The position numbers were made by a program, and so were the translations under genes. A model generated the notes under the pieces. That model was given only the letters and a program-made list of their open reading frames with translations, was not told the DNA's origin and ran no database searches. From positions 62,001 through 126,000 of the forward strand of contig JAJPIM010000044.1 of NCBI GenBank assembly GCA_021324775.1: a DNA stretch of 64,000 bases, read 5' to 3'. This document shows positions 44,047 through 52,549 of the stretch, in pieces (within the stretch, counting starts at the first letter, position 1; the number at the start of each line of letters is the position of its first letter). The DNA comes from Gemmatimonadota bacterium (GTDB lineage: Bacteria > Gemmatimonadota > Gemmatimonadetes > Gemmatimonadales > Gemmatimonadaceae).

Positions 44047-45414
44047 ATGACACTCCTCATACAAGCTCTCGATGCGATTCGCTCCGCGGCGCGGCCACGC
44101 GCGCGAGTTCGCAACCGCGCAGCCTCCGTGGCCGCGGCAGCCGTGGCCGCACTGGCGATCACCGCATCGCGTGGCGGCGCGCAGCCGGCCGGGCCCAACG
44201 AGTTCAGCTACCGCGTTGCAATCGAGGCTGGACAAAAAGCCGAAGCCGCGCACGACGAGGCGGCGGCCCGCGACGACTACGTCCGTGCCCTCACGCTCAT
44301 GAAGGGCCATCCCGACGTCGTCTATCTCATCGCGCGTAGCGAGGCCCGGCTCGGACACGCCGATGCGGCGGTCGCCCGGCTGCGAACGATCGCGGCAATG
44401 GGACTCGCCTACCCGATCGACCACGACTCCGCATTCGCGACGCTGCGCGGCCACGAGGACTTTGAAGCGGTCCGCACCGCCATGGCCGGCAATCGCTCCG
44501 CGATCTCGACCGCCACGGTGACCCACGTCCTCGCCGATACGAACATGCTGGCGGAGGATCTCGCATACGACCCGGGTAGCCGGACGTTCTACGTGAGCAG
44601 CATCCACCGGGGCATCATCGTTGCGGTGCCGGAGAACGGTCCCGTACACGATTTCGTTCCGGCCGGCCGCGATAATGTCTACGGCATCATGGCCCTCGCG
44701 ATCGATACACGGCACGGTGCGCTGTGGGCGACGACGTCCGCGATGCCCCAGGCTGATGGATATAAACCTTCCGATTCAGGCCGGTCCGCCGTCCTGCGCT
44801 ACGAGTTGTCCACCGGGCGCCTGCTGCGCCGCTTCGATGCGCCCCGCGATGGCCGCAGCCACAACCTCGGCGATATGACGGTCGATCAGAATGGCACGGT
44901 CGTCGTCTCCGACGGCGTCAGCGGCGACATCTATACCGTGCGCGCCGGCCGCGACACGCTCGAGACACTCGTCGCGCGCGGCACGTTCCGGTCGCCACAA
45001 ACGCCCGCCGTACTCCCGGACGGACGCGTCCTGGTCGCCGACTACGCGCTCGGACTCGCCGTGATCGACCGCCAGGACGGAACCGTGACCTGGGTGCAGC
45101 ACCCCGACACGACGGCCGTCAACGGCATCGACGGCATGTATGTCGATGGACACATGCTCTACGCCGTACAGAACGGGACGTCGCCCGAACGGGTCGTGCG
45201 ATTCACGCTCGACTCCCGGTACGCCAACGTCACAGGCTGGAAGGTCATCGAGCGCGGCTCGCCCGGCCTCGGCGACCCCACGCACGGCGTACTCACCGCC
45301 GACGGGTTCTACTTCCTCGGCAACAGCGGGTGGGACCGCTTCGACGACAATGGCTCCATCAAGGCGGGCGCTGCATCACCCCCCACGATCCTCCGCGCGC
45401 CGCTCACCTCATGA
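44047..45414 (+). CDS. Exported protein with N-terminal helical repeat and SMP-30/NHL-like beta-propeller
   Basis: 455 residues from the ATG at 44047. Signal-like N-terminus ending in GGAQ (about residue 46). Residues ~50-140 form TPR-like helices (AGQKAEAAHDEAAARDDYVRAL, DVVYLIARSEARLGHADAAVARL). Residues ~150-450 show repeated blades with the pattern ...EDLAYDPGSRTFYVSS, LAIDTRHGALWATT, GDMTVDQNGTVVVSDG, VLPDGRVLVADYALGLAVID, as in gluconolactonase/SMP-30 and NHL propellers. Metal-binding residues for lactonase activity are not clear by eye. Divergent from the small membrane protein. Confidence 0.78.
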   Translation: MTLLIQALDAIRSAARPRARVRNRAASVAAAAVAALAITASRGGAQPAGPNEFSYRVAIEAGQKAEAAHDEAAARDDYVRALTLMKGHPDVVYLIARSEARLGHADAAVARLRTIAAMGLAYPIDHDSAFATLRGHEDFEAVRTAMAGNRSAISTATVTHVLADTNMLAEDLAYDPGSRTFYVSSIHRGIIVAVPENGPVHDFVPAGRDNVYGIMALAIDTRHGALWATTSAMPQADGYKPSDSGRSAVLRYELSTGRLLRRFDAPRDGRSHNLGDMTVDQNGTVVVSDGVSGDIYTVRAGRDTLETLVARGTFRSPQTPAVLPDGRVLVADYALGLAVIDRQDGTVTWVQHPDTTAVNGIDGMYVDGHMLYAVQNGTSPERVVRFTLDSRYANVTGWKVIERGSPGLGDPTHGVLTADGFYFLGNSGWDRFDDNGSIKAGAASPPTILRAPLTS

Positions 45415-45619
45415 TCCCCCGCGTGCCCCGTTGCGTCTTCACTGGACGCGACCGGGCCTTCGCGGTATCCGTAGACGCCCCCACACCCGCAGGATCAGAC
45501 CGGACGCAGCCCGCACGGGAATTTGTTAGGCTTCGGGAGATGCCCGCCGGCCCGGAAACGCGATCGGCCGGCACGCTCACGCCTCGTGCACTGCCTCAAC
45601 TCTGCCACCGGGGGTCCAG

Positions 45620-45838
45620 ATGGCGCAGCATTCGGGCTCGCATCATCATCGCGAGGCCGCCGAACACTACGACCAGGCGGCGAAACACCACCGCGAAGCG
45701 GCGAAACACCACGACGCCGGAAACCACGAGAAGGCCGGCTACCATGCCTACGTCGCGCACGCGCACCACACGTTCGCCGCACAGCACGCCGAGGAGGCTG
45801 AGAAACACTACGCGACGGCGCACGCGCCGCCATTCTGA
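45620..45838 (+). CDS. Histidine-rich small protein (72 residues)
   Basis: 72 residues from the ATG at 45620, with a GGGGG tract five bases upstream. Seventeen of 72 residues are histidine, arranged in a repeated helical pattern of the type EAAxHHxxAAxHH (SHHHREAAEHY, KHHREAAKHHDAG, HAHHTFAAQHAEEAEKHY). No signal peptide and no transmembrane helix. Similar short His-rich proteins occur as hypothetical proteins in many proteobacteria. The composition suggests binding of transition metals. It lies convergent to, and 203 bp from, the metal efflux operon, separated by a palindromic element. Confidence 0.75.
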   Translation: MAQHSGSHHHREAAEHYDQAAKHHREAAKHHDAGNHEKAGYHAYVAHAHHTFAAQHAEEAEKHYATAHAPPF

Positions 45839-45870
45839 GTAGGGGCCGTCGCCCGAAGGGGGCGACCTAC
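45838..45870. repeat. Inverted repeat after the His-rich gene
   Basis: GTAGGGGCCGTCGCCC and GGGCGACCTAC form an imperfect inverted repeat starting at the stop codon of the His-rich gene. It resembles the palindromic half of the composite element and may act as a terminator. Confidence 0.55.
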
Positions 45871-45924
45871 GGTTCGCGACCAGCCCAATCGGACTGTGGC
45901 ACCGCACCAACCTGTCCCTGGCAG

Positions 45925-46039
45925 GGGCCGGTCATGACCGGCCCAGTAGGACTGTAGTTGCCGTCCCGCGATCCCCCGTCGCCGAACGCACCGGGGGCCG
46001 CTCGCGAACTGCCGGTCGCCCTGTGGGGCAACGGCCCCC
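45925..46039. repeat. Composite palindromic element, copy B
   Basis: A perfect 20-bp palindrome GGGCCGGTCATGACCGGCCC (45925-45944) is followed by the second module at 45993-46039 with GCGAACTGCCGG, CGCCCTGTGGGGCAAC and a GGCCCCC end. Organisation matches copy A. It ends one base before the stop codon of the convergent TolC-like gene. Confidence 0.85.
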
Positions 46040-46040
46040 G

Positions 46041-47510
46041 TCAGTTCCCGGCGCCGCCCGCGCTCGCGTACACGAATGACCAATCGCTCGTGGCCTGCCC
46101 GAGCCCGATCAGCGCGTGGGCGTACTGCTGCTGCGCGTCGTAGGATGCGATGAAGACGTCGTTGGCCGTCTGTTCCGCGGTGAGGACATCGAGCAGCGAT
46201 GCCGATCCGTGCTGGTAGCTGTACAACTTCGCACGGCGTACCCGCTCGGCATCCATCAGGATGCCGCCGGTGTACTGCGCGACCTGCGCCAGCGCCGACT
46301 GGTACGCGGCCCACGCCGTATGCACGTCGATACTCGCCTTCCACTCCGCCGACTGTACCGCGGTCGCGGCCTGCTTCGCCGTGTACTGCGCGCTCGACAG
46401 CTCCCCGTGAGAAAAGTTCGACAGCGGGATGGGGAACGACAGCCCCAGGTTGAGGGACGAGAAGGTAGGCGTGGGGTCGATCGCGTTCGTGCCTCGGGTG
46501 AAGTACGAGGTGCCCAGCGTCAGATCGATGTCCGACCATCGATCGCCATGCGCCACCCGGACGCTGGCCACCGCTGCATCGGAGAGCCGGTGCGCCGCGA
46601 TGACGTCCGGCCGCGATGCCACGGCAGCCCGCGTCAGGCTGTCGAGGTCCAGCGGCCCCCGCAACGCCGCGGGGCCGGACCACGTATCCGGCGCCGCGCC
46701 CGCCGCCGGCGGCGCCAGTTGATCGGGCGTGATCGGCGCATCGGTCGCCGGAAGGGACACGAGTTCGGCCGGCGCCTCCGGCGCGACGAGGGTGTCTGTC
46801 TTGCGCGGCGTCAGAAGTCCGGTCATCGCGAGGTGCGCCGCGTGCACGTCGTTGGCCGCTGCCACGAGCGCGCCGCGGAATTGAGCCGCGTCCACCCGCG
46901 ACTGCACGAGGTCGATCTCGCCGATGTCGCCGGCTTTCACGCGTCGCTCGTTGAGCGTCACCAGCCGGTCCAGCTCGTCGGCGGTCTGGCGCTTGCGTGC
47001 GTAGACCTGCTCCGCATGAACGGCGTCGGCGTACGTCGTCGCCGCCGTCGCGCGAAGGGTGCGGAGAAAGTCGTCGAGTTGCGCTCTGGCCGCGGCCAGT
47101 TGCCCGCGCGCGACGTCGGTCCGCGCGCCCCGTTTGCCGCCGATGAGGATCGTCTGCGTCAGCGCGACGTCGTACGATGTCGCCTGGTGCTGCCCCGACA
47201 CATCGAGCCCGGCACCCCACGCGAGCGACGGATTGGGATAGAGGTGTGCCACCGACACCTGCGCATCGGCGACCGGCACACTGTACGCTTGCGCGGCGTA
47301 GTCGAGGTTCTGATGCCCTACGAGGCCGACATACCCGGCGAGTGACAGCCGAACGACCGGCGAACGCTCGGCTGCCACCAGAGCGCCGGTGGCGGGCGCC
47401 GCGGCCGCGGCGGCTGGCTGCTGTGCGCCTCCAGCACCTCCACTCACCACGACCGCCATCGCGATTGCCACCGCGAGGGCAATCGCTTCGCCTCCCGGAA
47501 CGCGGCTCAT
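46041..47510 (-). CDS. TolC/CzcC-family outer-membrane efflux channel
   Basis: 489 residues. Signal peptide (about 1-29), then two TolC repeats: AYSVPVADAQVSVAHLYPNPSLAWGAG with long coiled-coil segments, and DSLTRAAVASRPDVIAAHRLSDAAVASVRVAHGDRW with SFPIPLSNFSHGELSSA. It is the third gene of the efflux operon and overlaps the RND gene by four bases (47507-47510). It would form the outer-membrane duct of the pump. Its 3' end abuts the composite palindromic element. Confidence 0.92.
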   Translation of the reverse strand: MSRVPGGEAIALAVAIAMAVVVSGGAGGAQQPAAAAAAPATGALVAAERSPVVRLSLAGYVGLVGHQNLDYAAQAYSVPVADAQVSVAHLYPNPSLAWGAGLDVSGQHQATSYDVALTQTILIGGKRGARTDVARGQLAAARAQLDDFLRTLRATAATTYADAVHAEQVYARKRQTADELDRLVTLNERRVKAGDIGEIDLVQSRVDAAQFRGALVAAANDVHAAHLAMTGLLTPRKTDTLVAPEAPAELVSLPATDAPITPDQLAPPAAGAAPDTWSGPAALRGPLDLDSLTRAAVASRPDVIAAHRLSDAAVASVRVAHGDRWSDIDLTLGTSYFTRGTNAIDPTPTFSSLNLGLSFPIPLSNFSHGELSSAQYTAKQAATAVQSAEWKASIDVHTAWAAYQSALAQVAQYTGGILMDAERVRRAKLYSYQHGSASLLDVLTAEQTANDVFIASYDAQQQYAHALIGLGQATSDWSFVYASAGGAGN

Positions 47511-50500
47511 GCCGCCTCGCGCCGCGTCGCACGGCGCTCCTCGAGGACGACGTAGAGCGCCGGCAGCACGATGAGCGTGAGGGCCGTTGCGGTGACCAGG
47601 CCGCCGACGATGACCGTCGCGAGCGGCCGCTGCACGTCGCTGCCCACCCCCCGCGCCAACGCGGCCGGCATCAGTCCGAGCGTCGCCACGCTCGCGGTCA
47701 TGAGCACCGGACGGAGCCGCTCGGTCGCGCCATGCATGACGGCATCAGCGAGCGATATGCCGGCGATCGTACGCCATCGGTTGAGGTTCGCCACCATGAT
47801 GACGCCGTTCTGCACCGCAACGCCGAACAGCGCGATGAATCCTACCGCGCTCGAAACGTTGAGCGTCATCCCGCGCACGTGGAGCGCGAGCACGCCGCCG
47901 AGAAGGGCAAGCGGCACGTTGAGGAGGATGAGTCCGGCGTGGGAGATGTCCCCGAACTGCCCATACAACAGCACGAAGATCAGCGCCAGTGCAGCGGGGA
48001 CGATGATCATCAGCCTGGCCTGCGCCCGCTGCTGGTTCTCGAACGCGCCACCCCACTCGACCTCATACCGCTGGTGATCGTAGGGGACCTGCTGTTCGAT
48101 CCGGTCCTTGGCATCGCTAATGAATGTCGCGAGGTCGCGGTCCCGGAGATCGAGTTTGACGGTGAGGTGCCGGCGTCCCATCTCGTGGGTGATCGTGCTC
48201 TCGCCCGCGTCCTGCCGGATCGAGGCCACCTGTGAGAGCGGAATGCGCGCGCCCGCCGCGGTCACCAGTTGCAGGTCGCCGATGGCGGCCGCGCTGTTCC
48301 GCGCGTAGCGGGCGAACCGCACGGTCAGGTCGTAACGCCGTTCGCCCAGGAACACCTGCGAGAGCGCCTGCCCGCCGATCGCCGTCTGCACCAGATCCGC
48401 CACGTCGGCGACGTTGATCCCGTAGCGCGCCGCGGCCGCGCGGTCCACCACGACCTGGAGTTGCGGGAGCGGCGGCTCCTGATCGATCGCGGGATCCGCC
48501 GCCCCGGGGACGGTCCGCAACACGCCGACGACGTGCTCCGCGAGCTGCCGCGTCGCCGTGAAATCGTCGCCGAACACGCGGATCACGAGCTCGCTGTGCG
48601 CCCCGGCGATCATGTCCTGCACCCCGTCGATCATCGGCTGCGAGAAGCTCACCTGATAGCCAGGCATCTCCTGGAAACGCGCATCCATCCGCCGGATCAG
48701 CGCTTGCTTGTCGCCGCCCCAGTCATCGTAGGGTTTGAGCCCCACCGAGGCTTCAATGTGCGACGGGGTCCACGGGTCCGTGCCGTCTTCGTTGCGGCCC
48801 AATTGGGTCACGACGTACGAGACTTCGGGAAAGGTCCGCACGACGTCGCGGAGCTTGGCAGCCATCTCGCTCCCCTTCTCGATCGAGATGCCGGGCGGCA
48901 GCTCCACCTGCAGCCAGATCGAGCCCTCATCGAGGTACGGGAGGAAATCCCGGCCCAGGGTCGCGCCCAGAACGATGGCGAGAACAGCGGCGATGGCGCC
49001 GGGAATGATGGCCACCCGCGGACGCAGGACCACGCGCTGGAGGAGCGCGGTGTACCCGGCGGTGATCCGCTCGAGCACGGGATTGCGGTACACCCGCCGC
49101 GGCCTGCGGTAGATGGCGTACGCGAGTCCAGGCATCACGAGCAGCGCGGTCGCGAGGGCGCCGATGAGGGCGTAGCCAATCGTGAACGCCATCGGTGTGA
49201 ACAGCTTCCGCTCCACGCGCTGAAAGGCGAAGAGCGGCAGATAGCCGGTGATGATGATGAGGGTCGCGAAGAAGATCGGCCGCGCCACCTGCAGCGCCGC
49301 GTTGCGCGCATCGCTCTCCGACAGTTCGGCGTCGGGATGCGCTTCGCGGCGCCGGAGGATCGTTTCCACGAGTACGATCGACCCGTCGACGATGATCCCG
49401 AAGTCGATCGCCCCGAGCGAGAGCAGGTTCGCCGGGATGTTCGTGATATGCATGCAGATGAACGCGAACAGCAACGACAGCGGGATGGTGAGGGCGATCA
49501 GCAGCGCGCCGCGGATGCTCCCGACGAACAGCAGCACGACCACGGTCACGAGGATGAGTCCCTCGGACAGGGTCCGCGAAATGGTGTGAATGGTCGTCCG
49601 GATGAGGTTCGTGCGGTCGAGGTATGGCACGACGCGCACGTCCGGCGGGAGCATCCCGTGGTTGAGCTTGTCCACGCGTTCGTGGATCGCCTCGAGCACG
49701 CCGGAGGGGTTCACGCCCCGCAGGAGCAGCACGATGCCGGTCACGACATCCGGCCTGTCGTCCTTCCCGACCATGCCCTCGCGCTGCAGGGTGCCCAGGT
49801 GTACGATGCCGAGGTCTTTGATGAAGATCGGCACGCCGCTGTGCGCCGTCACGACGATGTTGCCGAGGTCGTCGAGGGATGTGATCTGGCCGATCCCGCG
49901 CACGACGATGCCCTGCTCGCCGGTCACGAGCACGCTGCCGCCGGCGTTGGCATTGTTCGCCGTGATCGCATTCTCGACATCCCGGAGCCCGAGTCCGTAC
50001 TGCGTCAGCTTCGCGGGATCGACGACCAGTTGGAATTGGACGGTCTCGCCGCCGAACAGGGTGACGTCGGCGACGCCCGGCACCTGCTTGAGCTGCGGGA
50101 ACACCACCCAGTCCTGCAGATCCTTGAGCTCCCGGGGGCCACGGTGCGGCGACTCCACGGTGTACCGGTAGATCTCCCCGATCGGCGAGGAGATGGGGTC
50201 GAGCCCCGGCGTCGCGCCAGGCGGCAAGGTCACGCCCTGGATCCGCTCGGTGATGCGCTGCCGCGCCCAGTAGTCATCGGTCCCGTCACGGAAGACGAGG
50301 GTGATGAGCGACAACGCGAAGGTGGTGCGCGACCGCATGACCTGCAGCCCCGGCGTCCCCGCCAGCTCGCGCTCGAGTGGCATGGTGACCTGCTGTTCCA
50401 TCTCCTCGGCGGCGTGACCCGGATACTGCGTGACGACCTGTGCGGTCGTGTCGGCGATATCAGGATACGCTTCGAGCGAGAGCTGGTACCACGAGTAGAC

Positions 50501-50581
50501 ACCCGTGGCCGCCAGCAGGCCCGTCATCACGAGCACGAGCCAGCGCCGTTCGAGGCACCACTCGACGATCGCGTCGATCAT
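47507..50581 (-). CDS. Heavy-metal efflux RND transporter (CzcA family)
   Basis: 1024 residues with twelve expected helices and two large periplasmic loops. N-terminus MIDAIVEWCLERRWLVLVMTG and YPDIADTTAQVVTQYPG are characteristic of CzcA/CusA-type pumps. The fourth helix contains AIDFGIIVDGSIVLVE, with the two aspartates and glutamate used by divalent-cation pumps (Zn, Co, Ni, Cd) and not the silver/copper type. It would take metal from the periplasm or cytoplasm and pass it to the outer-membrane channel. Both neighbours overlap by four bases, showing translational coupling. Confidence 0.94.
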   Translation of the reverse strand: MIDAIVEWCLERRWLVLVMTGLLAATGVYSWYQLSLEAYPDIADTTAQVVTQYPGHAAEEMEQQVTMPLERELAGTPGLQVMRSRTTFALSLITLVFRDGTDDYWARQRITERIQGVTLPPGATPGLDPISSPIGEIYRYTVESPHRGPRELKDLQDWVVFPQLKQVPGVADVTLFGGETVQFQLVVDPAKLTQYGLGLRDVENAITANNANAGGSVLVTGEQGIVVRGIGQITSLDDLGNIVVTAHSGVPIFIKDLGIVHLGTLQREGMVGKDDRPDVVTGIVLLLRGVNPSGVLEAIHERVDKLNHGMLPPDVRVVPYLDRTNLIRTTIHTISRTLSEGLILVTVVVLLFVGSIRGALLIALTIPLSLLFAFICMHITNIPANLLSLGAIDFGIIVDGSIVLVETILRRREAHPDAELSESDARNAALQVARPIFFATLIIITGYLPLFAFQRVERKLFTPMAFTIGYALIGALATALLVMPGLAYAIYRRPRRVYRNPVLERITAGYTALLQRVVLRPRVAIIPGAIAAVLAIVLGATLGRDFLPYLDEGSIWLQVELPPGISIEKGSEMAAKLRDVVRTFPEVSYVVTQLGRNEDGTDPWTPSHIEASVGLKPYDDWGGDKQALIRRMDARFQEMPGYQVSFSQPMIDGVQDMIAGAHSELVIRVFGDDFTATRQLAEHVVGVLRTVPGAADPAIDQEPPLPQLQVVVDRAAAARYGINVADVADLVQTAIGGQALSQVFLGERRYDLTVRFARYARNSAAAIGDLQLVTAAGARIPLSQVASIRQDAGESTITHEMGRRHLTVKLDLRDRDLATFISDAKDRIEQQVPYDHQRYEVEWGGAFENQQRAQARLMIIVPAALALIFVLLYGQFGDISHAGLILLNVPLALLGGVLALHVRGMTLNVSSAVGFIALFGVAVQNGVIMVANLNRWRTIAGISLADAVMHGATERLRPVLMTASVATLGLMPAALARGVGSDVQRPLATVIVGGLVTATALTLIVLPALYVVLEERRATRREAA

Positions 50582-51702
50582 TGCAGCAGCACCACCTGGC
50601 GAGCCACGACGAGCTGTCCGCCCGACACGCCCTCGCTCACGATCGCCCGGTCGCCGTCGAGACGACCCACGATGACCGGCCGGCGCTCGAGGGTCCAGGG
50701 CCGCACTTCAACGAAGACGTAGTCCGAATCGCTCACCTGCAGCAGCGAGGTCGCCGGTACGACCACGCGCGCCTGCGGCCGCGCCGCAAAGGTGATGGTG
50801 GCGTACATCCCCGGCTTGAGCCGTCCCTGACGGTTCGGAACGCTGACGCGCACTTTGGTCATACGCGTCGCGGTGTCGACCACCGCGCCCACCATCGCGA
50901 CGACGCCCCGGATCGTGTCTTCGGGATACGCACTCACCACCGCCACGGCGCGGTCGCCGGCCCGGATCCCGTGCAGGTCCTTCTCGGGCACGTTGGCCGC
51001 CAGCCACACGGTGCCAAGGTCCGCGATGGTCATGACGGGTACGGTGGGATCGTTGTGGAACTCGCCCGATCCAACGGTCAGATCGATGATGCGCCCCTCG
51101 ATCGGCGACCGGATCACCAGCGCCTGGTCGCGCAGCACGACGCTCGTATCGATGCCCAGTACCGACAGCCGCGCGGCTGCCCGCTCCCGGTCGCCGTCCG
51201 CCTGGCTGAAATCGGTCTCGGCCTGCTCGACGTCGCGCTGCGCCGCGATGCCGTATTGCGCGAGATCGCGCTCGCGCGCGAGGTTGTTCTTGGCTTGCCG
51301 GTATGCCGCGAGAGCATGCGCGTAATCCGCCTGCGCGGCGGTGAAGTCGGGTGAGTCCAGGGTCACCAGCGGCTCCCCCCGATGCACCGGATCGCCCAGC
51401 CGTACATTCAGCGCCACCACCCGGCCCGCCATCGGGGGAAACAGCTTGACGGTGCGGGACGGATCGGATTCGACCGCCGCCGTCGCCGTCACGACGTCGC
51501 TGAGTGTCACGGTCCGCGCGGTGTCGAACGACAGTGCGGACCGGAGCGGCGACCCGTCGGGAATCGTGATCTGGCCGTTGCTCCCGGTCACGCTCGCGGG
51601 CACGCCGGCCGCGGGTGCGGCCTTCCGGCAGCCCCCGAGTGCCACCACCAGCGCCACGCCGCCAGCCACCAGGCTGCCAGTTGTCCTCTCGAGCCGCACC
51701 AT
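50578..51702 (-). CDS. Efflux periplasmic adaptor lipoprotein (CzcB/HlyD family)
   Basis: 374 residues from the ATG at 51702 (AGGGG ribosome site); an ATG at 51726 is also possible. Lipobox VALGGC (Cys25). Barrel-sandwich hybrid and lipoyl half-motifs (GRVVALNVRLGDPVHRGEPLV, IRSPIEGRIIDLTVGSGEF) flank a coiled-coil hairpin (AYRQAKNNLARERDLAQ), followed by the beta-barrel and membrane-proximal domains. No N-terminal His-rich metal-binding extension is seen. First gene of the pump operon, divergent from the RcnR-like regulator. Confidence 0.92.
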   Translation of the reverse strand: MVRLERTTGSLVAGGVALVVALGGCRKAAPAAGVPASVTGSNGQITIPDGSPLRSALSFDTARTVTLSDVVTATAAVESDPSRTVKLFPPMAGRVVALNVRLGDPVHRGEPLVTLDSPDFTAAQADYAHALAAYRQAKNNLARERDLAQYGIAAQRDVEQAETDFSQADGDRERAAARLSVLGIDTSVVLRDQALVIRSPIEGRIIDLTVGSGEFHNDPTVPVMTIADLGTVWLAANVPEKDLHGIRAGDRAVAVVSAYPEDTIRGVVAMVGAVVDTATRMTKVRVSVPNRQGRLKPGMYATITFAARPQARVVVPATSLLQVSDSDYVFVEVRPWTLERRPVIVGRLDGDRAIVSEGVSGGQLVVARQVVLLQ

Positions 51703-52033
51703 GCGTTGCCCCTCGCGCGAAGTCATGGCCTGCTCCCGCCGTTCGCCGCTTCCCACATGCGGGTCCGTGCCCGCTGCCCGTGTCCCCCGATACCCAGGCA
51801 CCCTATCCCATCCCGCGTCCGGGCGCGGGTACAATATCCTACCCGGGTATTCCATGTCAAGGACTGCGGGGTATCGATCCCGTCACTGCGGGAACGCCGC
51901 CGGCGGTCCCCGCCCGGGCGGGGATCACACCGGACTGGCGCGGCTACCCTGGGCCCCTATAGTATTCGGGTCCATCCTTCAATCCCCCGCTCCCGATCCG
52001 GCGTACCGGGCCGAGGCTGGCGGAAGGAGCACC
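51703..52033. promoter_or_regulatory. Divergent promoter region between efflux operon and RcnR-like regulator
   Basis: No gene is supported in these 331 bp (the upstream open frame is an artefact). The region holds several G/C-tract motifs with AT cores, the type bound by CsoR/RcnR-family repressors: the palindrome TACCCGGGTA (51840-51849), GGGGTATCGATCCC (51868-51881) and TACCCTGGGCCCCTATAG (from 51945), which overlaps a candidate -10 TATAGT (51958-51963) for the regulator. Control of both directions by the regulator is inferred. Confidence 0.55.
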
Positions 52034-52387
52034 ATGCGCCACGCCGAGACCCGCAACGGCGCCAGAGCCGCCACCACCGGCCCGGCCACCGCCCCGTCCC
52101 CCCGCATGCTCAAGCACAGCCTCCGGGAGAAAACAAAACTGCTCAACCGCGTCAAACGGATCCGCGGGCAAGTCACGGCGGTGGAGGACCTGATCGAGGA
52201 CGATGGGGACTGCGAGATGGCGCTGCACACCCTCGCCGCCTGCCGCGGCGCGATCAATTCGCTCATGGCGGAAATCCTCGAAGACCACATCCGGTACCAC
52301 GTGGTCGCCCCGGGTGCCGACCCAAACTCGAACGAAAGCCTGGCCGCCGAACAACTGGTGGACATCGTCAAAAGCTATTTGCGGTAG
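52034..52387 (+). CDS. RcnR/FrmR/CsoR-family metal-responsive repressor
   Basis: 117 residues from the ATG at 52034, which has AGGAG five bases upstream. The DUF156 four-helix fold is evident: HSLREKTKLLNRVKRIRGQV, DCEMALHTLAACRGAINSLMAEILEDHIRYHV, and SLAAEQLVDIVKSYLR. His28, Cys60, His85 and His89 occupy the same spacing as His3, Cys35, His60 and His64 of E. coli RcnR, the nickel/cobalt ligands; CsoR-type copper sensors have Cys at the last position and FrmR has Glu. A 24-residue N-terminal extension precedes the aligned start, so the terminal amine used by RcnR would be displaced. Divergent from the RND operon it probably represses. Confidence 0.9.
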   Translation: MRHAETRNGARAATTGPATAPSPRMLKHSLREKTKLLNRVKRIRGQVTAVEDLIEDDGDCEMALHTLAACRGAINSLMAEILEDHIRYHVVAPGADPNSNESLAAEQLVDIVKSYLR

Positions 52388-52417
52388 CTGTTCAAGATCT
52401 GTCGTTGCCGTCTTGCA

Positions 52418-52483
52418 TAGGCCGGTGGCCTACGCAGCAGGCGCCGTTCGCGAACCGAAGGTCGCCCTGTTCGGGCAACGGCG
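52418..52483. repeat. Composite palindromic element, copy C
   Basis: A short palindrome TAGGCC-GGT-GGCCTA (52418-52432) precedes the second module at 52441-52483, which reads GCGCCGTTCGCGAACCGAAG then GTCGCCCTGTTCGGGCAACGG. The module ends form GCGCCGTT/AACGGCGC inverted repeats, with inner GTTCGCGAAC and GCCCTGTTCGGGC palindromes. It lies between convergent genes. Confidence 0.85.
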
Positions 52484-52549
52484 CGGCCACCCACCGATGC
52501 CAGTTCCCCGCATCCGTCCACCATCCGTCGCTGCCGCCCCGTAGAATTC

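Noticed and set aside
45415-45619. A gene in the spacer before the His-rich protein
   Set aside because: No frame has a ribosome site, motif or convincing composition in these 205 bp.
48269-50722. An 817-codon plus-strand open frame opposite the RND pump
   Set aside because: The minus strand has an unambiguous CzcA-type protein over the same stretch. The plus translation has no recognisable motif and extreme Arg/His/Asp composition.
51341-52033. A fused long form of the RcnR-like protein
   Set aside because: The upstream frame runs antisense through the adaptor gene and the divergent promoter. A perfect ribosome site precedes the ATG at 52034.
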